A stretch of 64,000 nucleotides of DNA. It comes from Hyphomonas sp. L-53-1-40 (GTDB lineage: Bacteria > Pseudomonadota > Alphaproteobacteria > Caulobacterales > Hyphomonadaceae). Made by a program: the position numbers and the translations under genes. The DNA lies in the NCBI RefSeq assembly GCF_000682775.1, contig NZ_AWFI01000012.1, forward strand, positions 434,001-498,000, in the 5' to 3' direction. Positions within the stretch are counted from its first letter, which is position 1, and each line of letters opens with the position of its first letter. Shown here piece by piece: positions 36,110 through 45,693 of this stretch. The notes beneath the pieces are model-generated. The model saw nothing but the letters and a program-made list of their open reading frames with translations, ran no database searches and was not told the origin of the DNA.

Positions 36110-37053
36110 ACATCAAACTCCAGGCCGAGCCCCTGGTAGCTCTCGCGGCGTTCCTGCCAGCGTTCATCCACCTTCACGAACAGGAAGAGGTGCACTTTGC
36201 GACCGAGCATTTCAGAGAGTTCTTCGCGGGCCTTGCGACCAACATCCTTGATCGCTGCGCCACCCTTGCCGAGCACCATGGATTTGTGATTGTCGCGGCC
36301 GACGACCACGACCTGTTGCACACGGACGGAGCCATCCTTTTTCTCTTCCCAGCTCTCTGTTTCAACCATCAGTTGGTAAGGCAGTTCCTGGTGCAGGCGC
36401 AGCATTAGCTTTTCCCGCGTCACTTCGGCGGCAAGCAGGCGCATCGGCAGGTCGGCAATCTGGTCCGGCGGGTAGAGCGCCGGGCTTTCGGGCATCCGTT
36501 TCGCGAGAGCCTTTTCCAGCGCGTCGACGCCTTCGCCATTTTCTGCGGAGATCATGAAGACCTCATCATAAACGCCCGTCTCGTTCAGTTCCGCAATGAT
36601 CGGCAGGACCTGATCATGGGGAAACAGATCAATCTTGTTCAGGGCGAGGAAAGCTTTGCGGCCAATCTGCTGAAGTTGCTCGATGACCCGGCGATCATCT
36701 TCCAGAGATTTCTTCTGCGCACCATCTACCTTGCCTTCGCGCTCCGCGACCCAGGCCGAAGCGTCGATCAGGTGCACAATGGCGTCCGCATCGTCAGCGC
36801 CACTCCAGGCCGCCTTCACCATGGCGCGGTCGAGCCGGCGCTTGGCCGCAAAGATACCCGGAGTGTCCACAAGCACGATCTGCGTGCCGTCCACCTGCGC
36901 GACGCCGCGCACCGGGAAGCGCGTCGTCTGCACCTTGTGCGTGACGATTGCCACCTTAGTGCCGACCAGACGATTGGTCAGCGTGGACTTGCCCGCATTC
37001 GGCGCGCCGATAATGGCGGCAAATCCAGCATGGGTGATGGGAGTGTCTGTCAT
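36106..37053 (-). CDS. era: GTPase Era
   Basis: Ribosome-assembly GTPase acting on 16S rRNA in the small subunit. 315 residues. G1 GAPNAGKSTL, G3 DTPGIF, G4 NKID and the C-terminal KH domain (LGKGGAAIKDVGRKAREEL) are intact. Overlaps rnc and recO by four bases on each side, so translation is coupled along the operon. Confidence 0.97.
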   Translation of the reverse strand: MTDTPITHAGFAAIIGAPNAGKSTLTNRLVGTKVAIVTHKVQTTRFPVRGVAQVDGTQIVLVDTPGIFAAKRRLDRAMVKAAWSGADDADAIVHLIDASAWVAEREGKVDGAQKKSLEDDRRVIEQLQQIGRKAFLALNKIDLFPHDQVLPIIAELNETGVYDEVFMISAENGEGVDALEKALAKRMPESPALYPPDQIADLPMRLLAAEVTREKLMLRLHQELPYQLMVETESWEEKKDGSVRVQQVVVVGRDNHKSMVLGKGGAAIKDVGRKAREELSEMLGRKVHLFLFVKVDERWQERRESYQGLGLEFDV

Positions 37054-37805
37054 GGGGTTCCGGTCAGGCTTTCTAGGAGAAGGGCGGCAGCATTACGCTC
37101 AGCATCGCGCTTTGACGACCCCGCGGCAACAGCCGCACCCCGGTCGGCCACTTTAACTTCGACCTCATAAGTGGGTTCATGGTCCGGTCCCGACCGGCTC
37201 AGCACGTCATAATCCGGCAGTGGCAGGCCCTGTCCCTGGGCCCATTCCTGCAGCAGCGTCTTGGGATCCTTGGTCTGGGCCGGAGCCGCCTCGAATTGCG
37301 GCGCCCAACCTTTCTCAATGAATTTCCGGGCGGTGGAGAGCCCGGCATCCTGGTAGATTGCGCCTATAATGGCTTCGCAGGCATCGCCAAGGGTCGATTC
37401 CCGTTCGCGCCCACCGGCAGCTATCTCGCCATCCGACATGATAACGAATTCCGAAACGCCGAGATGGCGCACGGCATCCGCGCAGGCCCCCTTGCGAACA
37501 AGACTGTTGAGACGCGGAGCCAGATCGCCCTCACTCTCCATCCGGCGTCGGTCAATCAAGCGTTCGGCGATCACGAGGTTCAGGACCCGGTCACCTAGAA
37601 ATTCGAGGCGCTGGTTGGACAGGCGGACTGACTCCGCAGAAGTTACAGCGCTTGGATGTGTCAGCGCACGGATTAGCGTCTCCGGGTTTTTGAATTTGTG
37701 GCCAAGAATGGACTCCAGTGTCCGGATATCCGCTTCGGCCAGTGAGGGTTGGCTCGCTTTTCCCTTCGACCGGAGGCGTGTGCGTTTGGGTCTTGCCGGT
37801 GTCAT
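37050..37805 (-). CDS. rnc: Ribonuclease III
   Basis: Double-strand-specific RNase for rRNA and mRNA processing. 251 residues, with a Lys/Arg-rich N-terminal extension of about 25. Signature [14 protein letters not shown] (E68, D72) and [14 protein letters not shown] hold the catalytic acids, followed by a double-stranded RNA-binding domain. It abuts acpS directly (four-base overlap). In most alphaproteobacteria lepB lies between acpS and rnc; it is absent here. Confidence 0.97.
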   Translation of the reverse strand: MTPARPKRTRLRSKGKASQPSLAEADIRTLESILGHKFKNPETLIRALTHPSAVTSAESVRLSNQRLEFLGDRVLNLVIAERLIDRRRMESEGDLAPRLNSLVRKGACADAVRHLGVSEFVIMSDGEIAAGGRERESTLGDACEAIIGAIYQDAGLSTARKFIEKGWAPQFEAAPAQTKDPKTLLQEWAQGQGLPLPDYDVLSRSGPDHEPTYEVEVKVADRGAAVAAGSSKRDAERNAAALLLESLTGTP

Positions 37806-38212
37806 GCTGGCGTCACCGGCAAGGCTTCGATAATGACCTGGGCTTCCGCCCAGGGGTAATCATCCGTGATGGTCAGGTGAATAACCGCTTCATGGCCGGC
37901 GGGCATCATGGTGGCGAGGCGCTCCGCCGCGCCGCCGGTCAGCGCGAAAGTTGGCTTGCCCGTTGGCAAATTCACAACGCCGAGATGCTTCCAATGAACG
38001 CCGCGACGCGGCACACCCGTACCGAGCGCCTTTGCACACGCCTCTTTGGCCGCAAATCGTTTGGCGTACGTCTCAGCAGTCAGGCGACGGCGGCGCGCCA
38101 GCGCGATTTCGACATCGGTAAACACGCGTTTCTCAAACCGCTCACCAAATCGGGCAAGTGTCTTTTCCACACGCTCGATATTGCAGAGATCATTCCCGAT
38201 ACCGATGATCAT
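37802..38212 (-). CDS. acpS: Holo-acyl-carrier-protein synthase
   Basis: Attaches 4'-phosphopantetheine to ACP. 136 residues, normal length. [14 protein letters not shown] carries the magnesium Asp and [14 protein letters not shown] is the second conserved motif. Overlaps pdxJ upstream and rnc downstream by four bases each. Confidence 0.95.
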   Translation of the reverse strand: MIIGIGNDLCNIERVEKTLARFGERFEKRVFTDVEIALARRRRLTAETYAKRFAAKEACAKALGTGVPRRGVHWKHLGVVNLPTGKPTFALTGGAAERLATMMPAGHEAVIHLTITDDYPWAEAQVIIEALPVTPA

Positions 38213-38952
38213 GCGCGGGCCTCATCCATCAGTCGACGCATTTCCCGGATTGCGGCATCAAGACCGATAAAGATGGCCTCACCAACAAGAAAGTGACCAA
38301 TGTTCAGTTCTGCGATCTCGTGGATTGCCGCCACGGGAGCAACGTTCTCAAATGTCAGGCCATGTCCGGCATGCGGTTCGACACCGCGCTTGCGCGCTTC
38401 TATCGCCGCGATCTTTAGCCGTTCGAGTTCTGGCGCCGCGGCCTCTGCACCGCCTTCGATCCATAGCTCAGCGTATTTGCCCGTATGGAGTTCGACCACA
38501 GGTGCTTGGAGCACTTCCGCAACCGCAATCTGAACAGGGTCGGGTTCGATGAAGAGTGACACCCGCGCGCCAGAATCATTGAGGCGGCGAACCACGGGCG
38601 CAATTTGGTTGTGCAGGCCCGCGACATCGAGCCCGCCTTCAGTCGTACGCTCTTCGCGCTTTTCAGGAACAATACAAGCTGCATGCGGGCGGAACTTGCA
38701 GGCAATCTCCGTCATCTCGTCTGTCGCAGCCATTTCGAGATTGATCGGAAGGCTGGAAGCCGCACGGATGGCCTCCAGATCGCCATCGCGTATATGCCGC
38801 CGATCCTCGCGCAAATGGATCGTGATGCCGTCTGCGCCGGCCTGAGCAGCAATTTGCGCCGCGCGCATCGGATCGGGATGATCCCCACCGCGCGCATTGC
38901 GAATGGTTGCAACGTGATCAATGTTCACACCAAGGCGCAACGGGCCTGCCAT
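38209..38952 (-). CDS. pdxJ: Pyridoxine 5'-phosphate synthase
   Basis: Final ring-closing step of DXP-dependent vitamin B6 synthesis. 247 residues, TIM barrel. [20 protein letters not shown] and [13 protein letters not shown] carry the conserved active-site residues. Its start shares one base with the pyrE stop; the operon continues into acpS. Confidence 0.96.
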   Translation of the reverse strand: MAGPLRLGVNIDHVATIRNARGGDHPDPMRAAQIAAQAGADGITIHLREDRRHIRDGDLEAIRAASSLPINLEMAATDEMTEIACKFRPHAACIVPEKREERTTEGGLDVAGLHNQIAPVVRRLNDSGARVSLFIEPDPVQIAVAEVLQAPVVELHTGKYAELWIEGGAEAAAPELERLKIAAIEARKRGVEPHAGHGLTFENVAPVAAIHEIAELNIGHFLVGEAIFIGLDAAIREMRRLMDEARA

Positions 38953-39533
38953 CAGGCGAGGCCCCTGGAGCCAGGCTTGACGGCCTCCATCGCGGCAAGA
39001 TCTGGTGGCAAATCATTGGCGTCATAGTCCGGGAAATCAACCGCCGCGAGCGAAATTAGCTTGCAGCCAACATCAGCGCGGCCGTTCGACCGGTCGATGA
39101 TACAGGCACCACCCACGACCTCGCCGGGCAGCGCATCCAGCGCTTCGACGGTTTCACGAAAAGACAGCCCCGTCGTGACGATATCTTCTGCGATCAGCAC
39201 ACGTTCGCCTTCGGCAATGGAGAAGCCCCGGCGGAACTGAAGCTGGCCATCGACCCGCTCGGCAAAGATCGACCGTGCGCCAAGCTGGCGCGCCAATTCA
39301 TAGCCCGGAATGATGCCGCCGACAGCTGGCCCAGCCACAACATCAATCTTGCCGAACTCGGCGGTAAGCTTTTCCGCCAGCGCCTTGCAGAGTTTCTCGG
39401 ACAGGTCAGGCTGGGAAAAGACCAACGCCTTCTGAAGAAAGACCGTGCTGCGGCGACCAGACGACAAAATGAAATGCCCCTCCAGCAAAGCCCCGGCCTC
39501 GCGGAATACATTCAGCACATCATCATTCTTCAT
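38952..39533 (-). CDS. pyrE: Orotate phosphoribosyltransferase
   Basis: Makes OMP from orotate and PRPP in pyrimidine synthesis. 193 residues. The PRPP loop reads [17 protein letters not shown], and the flexible-loop region SIFAERVDG is present. Begins inside the last 11 bp of the rsh gene. Confidence 0.95.
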   Translation of the reverse strand: MKNDDVLNVFREAGALLEGHFILSSGRRSTVFLQKALVFSQPDLSEKLCKALAEKLTAEFGKIDVVAGPAVGGIIPGYELARQLGARSIFAERVDGQLQFRRGFSIAEGERVLIAEDIVTTGLSFRETVEALDALPGEVVGGACIIDRSNGRADVGCKLISLAAVDFPDYDANDLPPDLAAMEAVKPGSRGLA

Positions 39534-41781
39534 CTTCGCCCTCCTGGTCGCGCACAGCTCTGTCGACCACAGCGATCGACCGGAGCGCGGCCAGTATCTG
39601 CGTCAGACGCTTGAGGTCTTCAACCTCAATTTCCATCAAGATTTCCGTGAAGTCCTCGTGGCGGTCTACCGTATGTATGGCTGTGATGTTGCCGCTGGCC
39701 TGTGCCACGGCAGCGCAGAGCTTGGCCAGTACGCCGCGCTCATTGGAGGCATTGATACGAATTCGGCCAATAGCCACCGCACCCGTGCGCGCCAGTTCGG
39801 TCCAGCGCAGGTCCACCCAGAGCTCGGGTTTATCGTCATATTCGGCGAGCTTTGGGCAACTCGCGACATGGACCACAATGCCCTTGCCCGGTTCATGAAC
39901 CCCCATGATACGGTCCCCAGGCAACGGGCAGCAGCAATTTCCGAGATGAAGCGTCACGCCCGGTGACAGCTCCGTGCCGGATACCATGAGCGGCGTATGC
40001 TCACTGTCCATGCGGACCTTCGTGGGATCGTCCTCGCGTTCCGGCCGGTAACCCGGAAAGGCCGCCTGGATCACATCGTTTGACGAAATTCGACCGCGCC
40101 CCAGCGCTTCGGACATGTCTTCCATATCCTCAAAACCGGCGAGGCGGGCCGTATGGTTCATCTTTACATCAACCGGATCAATACCTGCCCGTCGCAGCGC
40201 CATATTGATCAGCCCCTGACCGAGGCGCCGGAACTCTGTTGTTTCCTTGTCGCGCACCAGCTTGCGCATCGCAGAGCGCGCGCGCCCGGTGATCGCCAGC
40301 GCTTCCCAGCCATGAATGGCGTGAGGCGCTTTGCCCCGGATGATCTCGACAACGTCTCCATTTTTCAGCGGACGGCGTAACGGCTTCACCTCGCCATTGA
40401 TCTTGGCGCCAACACATGTGTCACCCACCGCCGAGTGCACCGCATAGGCAAAGTCCAATGGCATGGCGCCGGCTGGCAGGATGATCAACTTGCCCTTCGG
40501 AGAGAAAGCAAAGACGTGCTCGCGATACATTTCGAGCTTGGCGTGCTCCATGAACTCGCTCGGATCGCCGCCATCCTGAAGCAATTCTGCGAAGGCTTCG
40601 AGATTGGCGGCAGGGTCAAGACCGGCAGCACGCGCCGAATCGATGTCAAAGCCGTAGGCGCGGTTCTTGTAGCCCCAATGCGCAGCCACGCCGAACTCGG
40701 CGGTGCGGTCCATCTCTTCAGTGCGTATCTGGAGTTCGACGCGCCGGTTGCCGGAAGCGCGTACGGTTGTGTGCAGGCTGGCATAGCCGTTTGGCTTGGG
40801 CACGGAGATATAGTCACGGAACCGGTCAGGGATACACGCCCAGAGTCTGTGGATTTCTCCCAGCACCCGGTAGCAATCCTCAACGCTCTCCACGATCACG
40901 CGGAAGGCAAACAAGTCGGCGACATCCCGGAAGGAAATCGATTTCTTCTCAAGCTTGCGCCATAGCGAATAAGGTTGTTTCCGACGACCCTTGATGCGGC
41001 AAGGAATTCCGGAAACCTCCATCAATTGCTCAAGGTCCCCCCGGATGCGCTCAAGATCATCGGCATTTTCGAGCGCGAGCTCGTCCTGGCGATAGAGAAT
41101 GGCACGACGCGCTTCTGGGTTTAGCTCCTGGAAAGCCAGATCCTCCATCTCAGCAGCAATCTGGTAAAGACCGACGCGGCGGGCGAGCGGGCCGTAAATG
41201 TCCATGGTTTCCCGCGCGGTGCGTTCGCGGCTGGATGCCTTCTTCCGAAAGTGCAGCGTGCGCATATTGTGAAGCCGGTCGGCCAGTTTCACCAGCAGGA
41301 CTCTGATGTCGCTGGTGGTGGCGAGAATGAATTTCTGGAAGTTCTCGGCCTGAGCCAATTCCTTGGAACTGTATTCCAGCTTATCGAGCTTCGTGACCCC
41401 ATCGACCAGTTCGGCCACGTCCGCACCAAAGCGCACTTCGACATCGCCAATATCGATCTCGGTGTCCTCGACCACATCATGGAGCAGGCCCGCGACGATG
41501 GTAATCTCGTCGAGTTTGACGTCAGCCAGAAGGCTCGCGACTTCGACGGGATGCGAATAATATGCATCGCCCGAATCCCGCATCTGTTCGCCATGATGCG
41601 TTTTGGCAAAATCGTAAGCGGCACCGAGAAGTTCGGATTTCACCCGAGGGTGATAGGCGCGAACCTTATCGATCAGCTGTTGCCGGGTCAGGACATCTTT
41701 AGGTTTTTCCGCAGCCGGTCGCTCTGTGCCAGCCATGTCGCCAGCCCCTTCATCCTTTGCGGATAGGGTGCTGCCGTCCAT
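39523..41781 (-). CDS. rsh: Bifunctional (p)ppGpp synthetase/hydrolase (RSH)
   Basis: Stringent-response enzyme of 752 residues. HD hydrolase domain intact ([20 protein letters not shown]), synthetase domain with [14 protein letters not shown] domain ([18 protein letters not shown]), and C-terminal ACT domain. So it can both make and degrade the alarmone, as the single RSH of most alphaproteobacteria does. GGAGG precedes the ATG; a 30-residue acidic N-terminal extension leads the HD domain. It is 8 bp after rpoZ. Confidence 0.96.
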   Translation of the reverse strand: MDGSTLSAKDEGAGDMAGTERPAAEKPKDVLTRQQLIDKVRAYHPRVKSELLGAAYDFAKTHHGEQMRDSGDAYYSHPVEVASLLADVKLDEITIVAGLLHDVVEDTEIDIGDVEVRFGADVAELVDGVTKLDKLEYSSKELAQAENFQKFILATTSDIRVLLVKLADRLHNMRTLHFRKKASSRERTARETMDIYGPLARRVGLYQIAAEMEDLAFQELNPEARRAILYRQDELALENADDLERIRGDLEQLMEVSGIPCRIKGRRKQPYSLWRKLEKKSISFRDVADLFAFRVIVESVEDCYRVLGEIHRLWACIPDRFRDYISVPKPNGYASLHTTVRASGNRRVELQIRTEEMDRTAEFGVAAHWGYKNRAYGFDIDSARAAGLDPAANLEAFAELLQDGGDPSEFMEHAKLEMYREHVFAFSPKGKLIILPAGAMPLDFAYAVHSAVGDTCVGAKINGEVKPLRRPLKNGDVVEIIRGKAPHAIHGWEALAITGRARSAMRKLVRDKETTEFRRLGQGLINMALRRAGIDPVDVKMNHTARLAGFEDMEDMSEALGRGRISSNDVIQAAFPGYRPEREDDPTKVRMDSEHTPLMVSGTELSPGVTLHLGNCCCPLPGDRIMGVHEPGKGIVVHVASCPKLAEYDDKPELWVDLRWTELARTGAVAIGRIRINASNERGVLAKLCAAVAQASGNITAIHTVDRHEDFTEILMEIEVEDLKRLTQILAALRSIAVVDRAVRDQEGEDEE

Positions 41782-41789
41782 CTGGCCTC

Positions 41790-42140
41790 CTACAGCCGGT
41801 CGTCCCGTCCGGACTCCAGCTCGGCCTGATAGGCACGCATGACGTCTTCTTCGGTTGCAGCAGGTGCAGATTCCAGAGCCAAACGGTCGGCTTCGCGCTC
41901 GTTCTCTTCGCCTGGACGAATGTCCTGCAGATTAGAGATCAGCGCTTCCTTGACCACTTTCAGATCAATCGACTCGTCAGCAATCTCGCGTAGCGACACA
42001 ACTGGGTCCTTGTCATTATCGCGGTCCACAGTAATCGGCGAACCTTCGCGGATCATGCGGGCACGATGTGCAGCAAGCAGGACAAGCTCGAAACGGTTTG
42101 GAACCTTTTCGACGCAGTCTTCAACGGTAACGCGGGCCAT
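41790..42140 (-). CDS. rpoZ: RNA polymerase omega subunit
   Basis: 116-residue subunit that folds beta' and is needed for RNA-polymerase response to ppGpp. [20 protein letters not shown] is the family start and [11 protein letters not shown] is also conserved; the acidic C-terminal half is longer than in E. coli. AAGGAG precedes. First gene of the rpoZ-rsh-pyrE-pdxJ-acpS-rnc-era-recO chain. Divergent from the amidohydrolase gene across 154 bp. Confidence 0.96.
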   Translation of the reverse strand: MARVTVEDCVEKVPNRFELVLLAAHRARMIREGSPITVDRDNDKDPVVSLREIADESIDLKVVKEALISNLQDIRPGEENEREADRLALESAPAATEEDVMRAYQAELESGRDDRL

Positions 42141-42294
42141 GAGCAGATAATCTCCTTTGGACCGCCCCTTATATGCAGCGCAGCACGCCGACGCAACCCG
42201 GCGATTGCCGTAGAATGTAGGACATTTTCGCCCCCTTGGCAGCGCTGAAAACGCCGCTACGGTGCCTCCTTACCTTAGCCGGAGGCCGAAACCC

Positions 42295-43761
42295 ATGTTC
42301 CGTACTGTTGCCATCTCTTCTCTCGCGCTTGCGCTCGTTGCTTGCGGAAACGGAAATGACGCCGCTGAAACGCCGCAACCGGTCGCCTCCGACACAGGCG
42401 CAACGACCGAGGCCGAAGCATCGAATACGGTCGCCCCGGCCTCATCCGCGGCCACTCCTTCAGCAGAAACCAACTTGCCAAAGGCTGATGCAGAACTGAT
42501 CGAAATCTACAAACAACTTCACGCCAATCCGGAACTTTCTTTCAAGGAAGCCAAATCGGCCGCTCTGATGGCCTCTGAACTTGAAAATCTCGGCTTCGAC
42601 GTTTCCACCGGCATTGGTCAGGACTGGGTGGTTGCCAAGGCAATGAAAGATGTAGGTGAGGTCAAGGATGGCGTCGGCGGACACGGCGTCGTTGGCGTAT
42701 TGCGCAATGGGGATGGCCCGACCGTCATGATCCGCGCCGATATGGATGCCCTGCCCGTTCCTGACCAAACGGGTTTCCCGTTTGCCTCAGAGGTCCAGTC
42801 GACCACATGGACTGGCGTCGAGAGCCCGGTCATGCATGCCTGCGGCCACGACATCCACATGACCAGTTGGATCGGCACCGCCCGCGCACTGACTGCCCGC
42901 AAGGATCAGTGGAGCGGCACACTTGTAATGATCGCCCAGCCAGCCGAAGAAATCGGCCTTGGCGCCCAGGCCATGCTGGCCGATGGTCTCTATAGCCGCT
43001 TCCCTCAGCCGGACTACAATTTGGCGCTGCACGTTTCCGCAGCCGCGCCCGCTGGCACGGTTGTCTATACGAAGGGCTATGCCATGGCGAATGTCGACAG
43101 TGTCGACATCACCGTGAAAGGCGTCGGCGGGCATGGCGCCTACCCGCACACAACACGCGACCCGATCCTGATCGGATCTCACATCGTCGTAGCTCTGCAG
43201 AGCCTCGTCTCGCGTAATACGAACCCGCAGGACTCTGCCGTTGTTACAGTCGGCTCGTTCAAGGCCGGCGCAAAGCACAACATCATTTCCGACGAAGCAA
43301 CGCTGCTCCTGACGGTGCGCTCCTATGACGACGCGACCCGTCAAATGCTCTTGAGCGGCATTGAGCGCATTGCCAAGGCGCAAGCCGAAGCCTTCGGGGC
43401 GCCTGAACCAGAGATCACGATCGAACAGGACTATACACCATCGCTCTTTAACAACGCCGACCTGGCCGAAACAGCCATGGCGGCCATCGCGGATGCAATC
43501 GGCGAAGACAACGTCAAGGAAGTAGCCCCGGTCATGGGCGGTGAAGATTTCAGCCAGTTCGGGCGGACGGAAGAAAACATTCCCGGCCTCCTATTCTGGG
43601 TCGGCGCAGTTGAGCCTGCGCGCTATGAGGCCTCCAAAGACAGTTCCCTGCCCCTGCCCTCGCTGCATTCGCCATTCTTCGCTCCGGATTACGACCCGAC
43701 CATTGCCACAGGCGTCGAGGCTATGACTGCGGCCGCGTTGGAACTGTTCAAGGAGGGGTGA
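42295..43761 (+). CDS. M20-family amidohydrolase, lipoprotein form
   Basis: 488-residue exported metal-dependent amidohydrolase/peptidase of the M20D (hippurate hydrolase/IAA-amino-acid hydrolase) type. A lipoprotein signal ends LALVACGN, followed by a long low-complexity Ala/Thr linker. Metal ligands sit in DMDALPV, HACGHDIHM, QPAEEIGLGAQAM, a GHGAYPH loop and MGGEDFSQF. A start ATG at 42295 puts the signal at the true N-terminus. An internal 3' fragment of a very similar gene lies at 45412-45486. Confidence 0.92.
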   Translation: MFRTVAISSLALALVACGNGNDAAETPQPVASDTGATTEAEASNTVAPASSAATPSAETNLPKADAELIEIYKQLHANPELSFKEAKSAALMASELENLGFDVSTGIGQDWVVAKAMKDVGEVKDGVGGHGVVGVLRNGDGPTVMIRADMDALPVPDQTGFPFASEVQSTTWTGVESPVMHACGHDIHMTSWIGTARALTARKDQWSGTLVMIAQPAEEIGLGAQAMLADGLYSRFPQPDYNLALHVSAAAPAGTVVYTKGYAMANVDSVDITVKGVGGHGAYPHTTRDPILIGSHIVVALQSLVSRNTNPQDSAVVTVGSFKAGAKHNIISDEATLLLTVRSYDDATRQMLLSGIERIAKAQAEAFGAPEPEITIEQDYTPSLFNNADLAETAMAAIADAIGEDNVKEVAPVMGGEDFSQFGRTEENIPGLLFWVGAVEPARYEASKDSSLPLPSLHSPFFAPDYDPTIATGVEAMTAAALELFKEG

Positions 43762-43864
43762 GCCTGCGCCCCTGGCTGGACACGCAGTTGCGGCCCAGCA
43801 GGTGCTCCTCGATTTCGCACAGCTAAACCTGAGTCCTCCTACGCCTCGTCCAACTTGGCATACA

Positions 43865-44257
43865 CTAGGCAAGGGAGCGCTGTCGCGAGCAGCGCGGGAA
43901 GATCGCCAGCTCCACGCCGTCCGGCAGGTCCGCCACAATTTTCGGCCCCCGCGCCTTCAAAGGCGCAAATACGATATGCAGCCTTGTCGCGAGTAGGACT
44001 ATCAGCTGCCGGACGACCTGTTCCACCTGCTTTACCCGTCCATTCGCCTTCGCCCGCCGCTAGCGCGACATCTTTACCGGATGCAGCTTCAAATCATCGC
44101 CCGCGATTGATTCGATCAGCGCGCGGCACGCCTGCTGAAGGCTAAAGGAGAGGAAGTCTGTGTCCGCACAAATGTGGAAGAGTATGAGGGCACAGATTCT
44201 CAGACGAATTCGCGAGGCACTTTCCCATGCGGCACAGGAAAGACGACATGGAGTGAC
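43865..44257 (-). pseudogene. Possible decayed gene (open frame interrupted by one amber codon)
   Basis: In the 588-bp gap between the amidohydrolase and DUF2804 genes the minus strand carries one continuous frame of about 130 codons broken by a single TAG at 44060-44062 and without a start codon. The downstream part looks protein-like (VEQVVRQLIVLL, then VFAPLKARGPKIVADLPDGV). I do not recognise it. The rest of the gap holds nothing I can support. It could be a relic or chance. Confidence 0.3.
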
Positions 44258-44349
44258 CTAACGTCGAGGGTAGAAGCCACGCCCACCTTATCTTTATATG
44301 TCTTCCACAAGCTCCGAAATCTCAGAAATCCGGCGCGACAGGAGGGAGA

Positions 44350-45369
44350 ATGCAACACAGAATGGGCGAAGGCCCTCTACTTGATGCGCGGGGGCGATTG
44401 GTCGAACGAGGATATGCGACCAGCGAGGTCAGGACATATGATCGCTCTGCCATCAAAGCGGGCGCCCTGCGCATAAAGGAGTGGGACTATTACTGCATCC
44501 TGACACCCCGGTTCGGGCTGGCTCTGACTGTCGCTGACAATGGCTATCTTGGGTTCCTAGGCACATCCTGGCTCGACCTGGAACAGAAAACAGCCACCAA
44601 TCATGGAGCTATCATCCCGTGGTCGATGGGTAAGATGAAGTTGCCAGCCAGCGCCGATAGTGGCGACATTTCCCAGCGCAAGGGCGATCTGGAACTGAGC
44701 TTTCGGCATGATGCAGGAGGGCGGCGCCTGACGGTGAATGATCCGGCTTTCGCCAACGGAAAAGGACTGCACGGGGAATTATGGCTCGACCAGTCCGATA
44801 TGGACCGGATGGTTATTGCCACACCGTTTCCAAAAGCCCCGAAGGCTTTTTACTACAATCAGAAAATCAACTGCATGCCCGCGCGCGGGAAGATCACCCT
44901 GGGCGAGGAGACGTATCAGTTCTCCCCTGAGAGTGCCTTTGCTGTACTGGATTGGGGCCGCGGCGTCTGGACGTACAACAACACATGGTATTGGGGCTCT
45001 ACCTCCGGCCTGATCAAGGGGCGGCCATTTGGGTTTAACATTGGCTATGGGTTCGGCGATACATCCGCCGCCAGCGAAAACATGCTGTTCGTGGATGGTA
45101 AAGCCCACAAGCTCGATCATGTCACATTCCATATGCCTGAAGGTGCGCCTGATTCCGCACTATGGAAATTTACCAGCAATGACAAACGATTTGAGATGGA
45201 TTTCGCTCCCGTCATCAATCGTCACCAGACGACCGACCTTGGCATTTTGAAGACTGCGCAGGACCAGGTCTTTGGCCTATTCTCAGGACGTGTCATTCTT
45301 GACGATGGCAGCCAGATGACCGTGAAGGACTTGCCCGGATTTGCCGAAGAAGTGCGAAATCGTTGGTGA
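44350..45369 (+). CDS. DUF2804-domain protein
   Basis: 339-residue protein of the DUF2804 family: early LLDARGRLVERGYA, then EWDYYCILTPRFGLALTVAD, with a lipocalin/CrtC-like beta-rich body and WTYNNTWYWGSTSG near residue 210. No signal peptide. Some related folds hydrate or modify lipids; the function here is unknown. A good AGGAGGGAG lies just before the ATG. It sits in a scar between an M20 gene and the 3' remnant of another, suggesting it arrived by gene replacement. Confidence 0.85.
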   Translation: MQHRMGEGPLLDARGRLVERGYATSEVRTYDRSAIKAGALRIKEWDYYCILTPRFGLALTVADNGYLGFLGTSWLDLEQKTATNHGAIIPWSMGKMKLPASADSGDISQRKGDLELSFRHDAGGRRLTVNDPAFANGKGLHGELWLDQSDMDRMVIATPFPKAPKAFYYNQKINCMPARGKITLGEETYQFSPESAFAVLDWGRGVWTYNNTWYWGSTSGLIKGRPFGFNIGYGFGDTSAASENMLFVDGKAHKLDHVTFHMPEGAPDSALWKFTSNDKRFEMDFAPVINRHQTTDLGILKTAQDQVFGLFSGRVILDDGSQMTVKDLPGFAEEVRNRW

Positions 45370-45411
45370 ACGGAGAGCAGGCAAGGTGGCGTTGAGAGCG
45401 GTTATAGGGCG

Positions 45412-45486
45412 GATCATGACCCAACCATCGCAACGGGCGTAGAGGCCATGACAGCCGCCGCGCTGGAACTGTTCGACGAGGGCTGA
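45412..45486 (+). pseudogene. 3' remnant of a second M20 amidohydrolase gene
   Basis: 25 codons including the stop match the end of the amidohydrolase at 42295-43761. In 75 aligned bases 61 are identical, and 22 of 24 residues match (the common core is PTIATGVEAMTAAALELF). Ten of the twelve changed codons are synonymous, so this copy had been under selection before being cut. Nothing similar precedes it, and the DUF2804 gene ends 42 bp upstream. Confidence 0.85.
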
Positions 45487-45527
45487 CGCGGGATTTACGC
45501 CAAAATTGGCTTGCCTGATCTTTTCAC

Positions 45528-45545
45528 AGGGGTTAAACCCCTTTT
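45528..45545 (+). terminator. Short hairpin with T-tract upstream of nadA
   Basis: AGGGG and CCCCT pair around TTAAA, followed by TTTT. It lies after the M20 remnant and could still terminate transcription of the former gene or of the DUF2804 gene. The stem is only five pairs. Confidence 0.4.
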
Positions 45546-45620
45546 GCTCAGAGTGCGTATAAGCTTCAAGTTTCTGTCGCACGAGCAGCCCGAACTCCTG
45601 ACGTTTGAAGGCCTGCCCCC

Positions 45621-45650
45621 TTGAAGCGCCAGATTTCAGGTCCATATTAT
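45621..45650 (+). promoter_or_regulatory. Candidate promoter of the nad operon
   Basis: TTGAAG (45621-45626) and TATTAT (45645-45650) are 18 bases apart, 44 bp before the nadA start. The AAGGAGG ribosome site follows. Spacing and base match are fair. Confidence 0.4.
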
Positions 45651-45693
45651 ACTCAGATCGAGCATAAGTCGGTCTGCTACGAAGGAGGACGAC

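Noticed and set aside
43855-44145. 96-codon plus-strand frame in the gap
   Set aside because: Pro/Ala/Ser-rich composition with no ribosome site.
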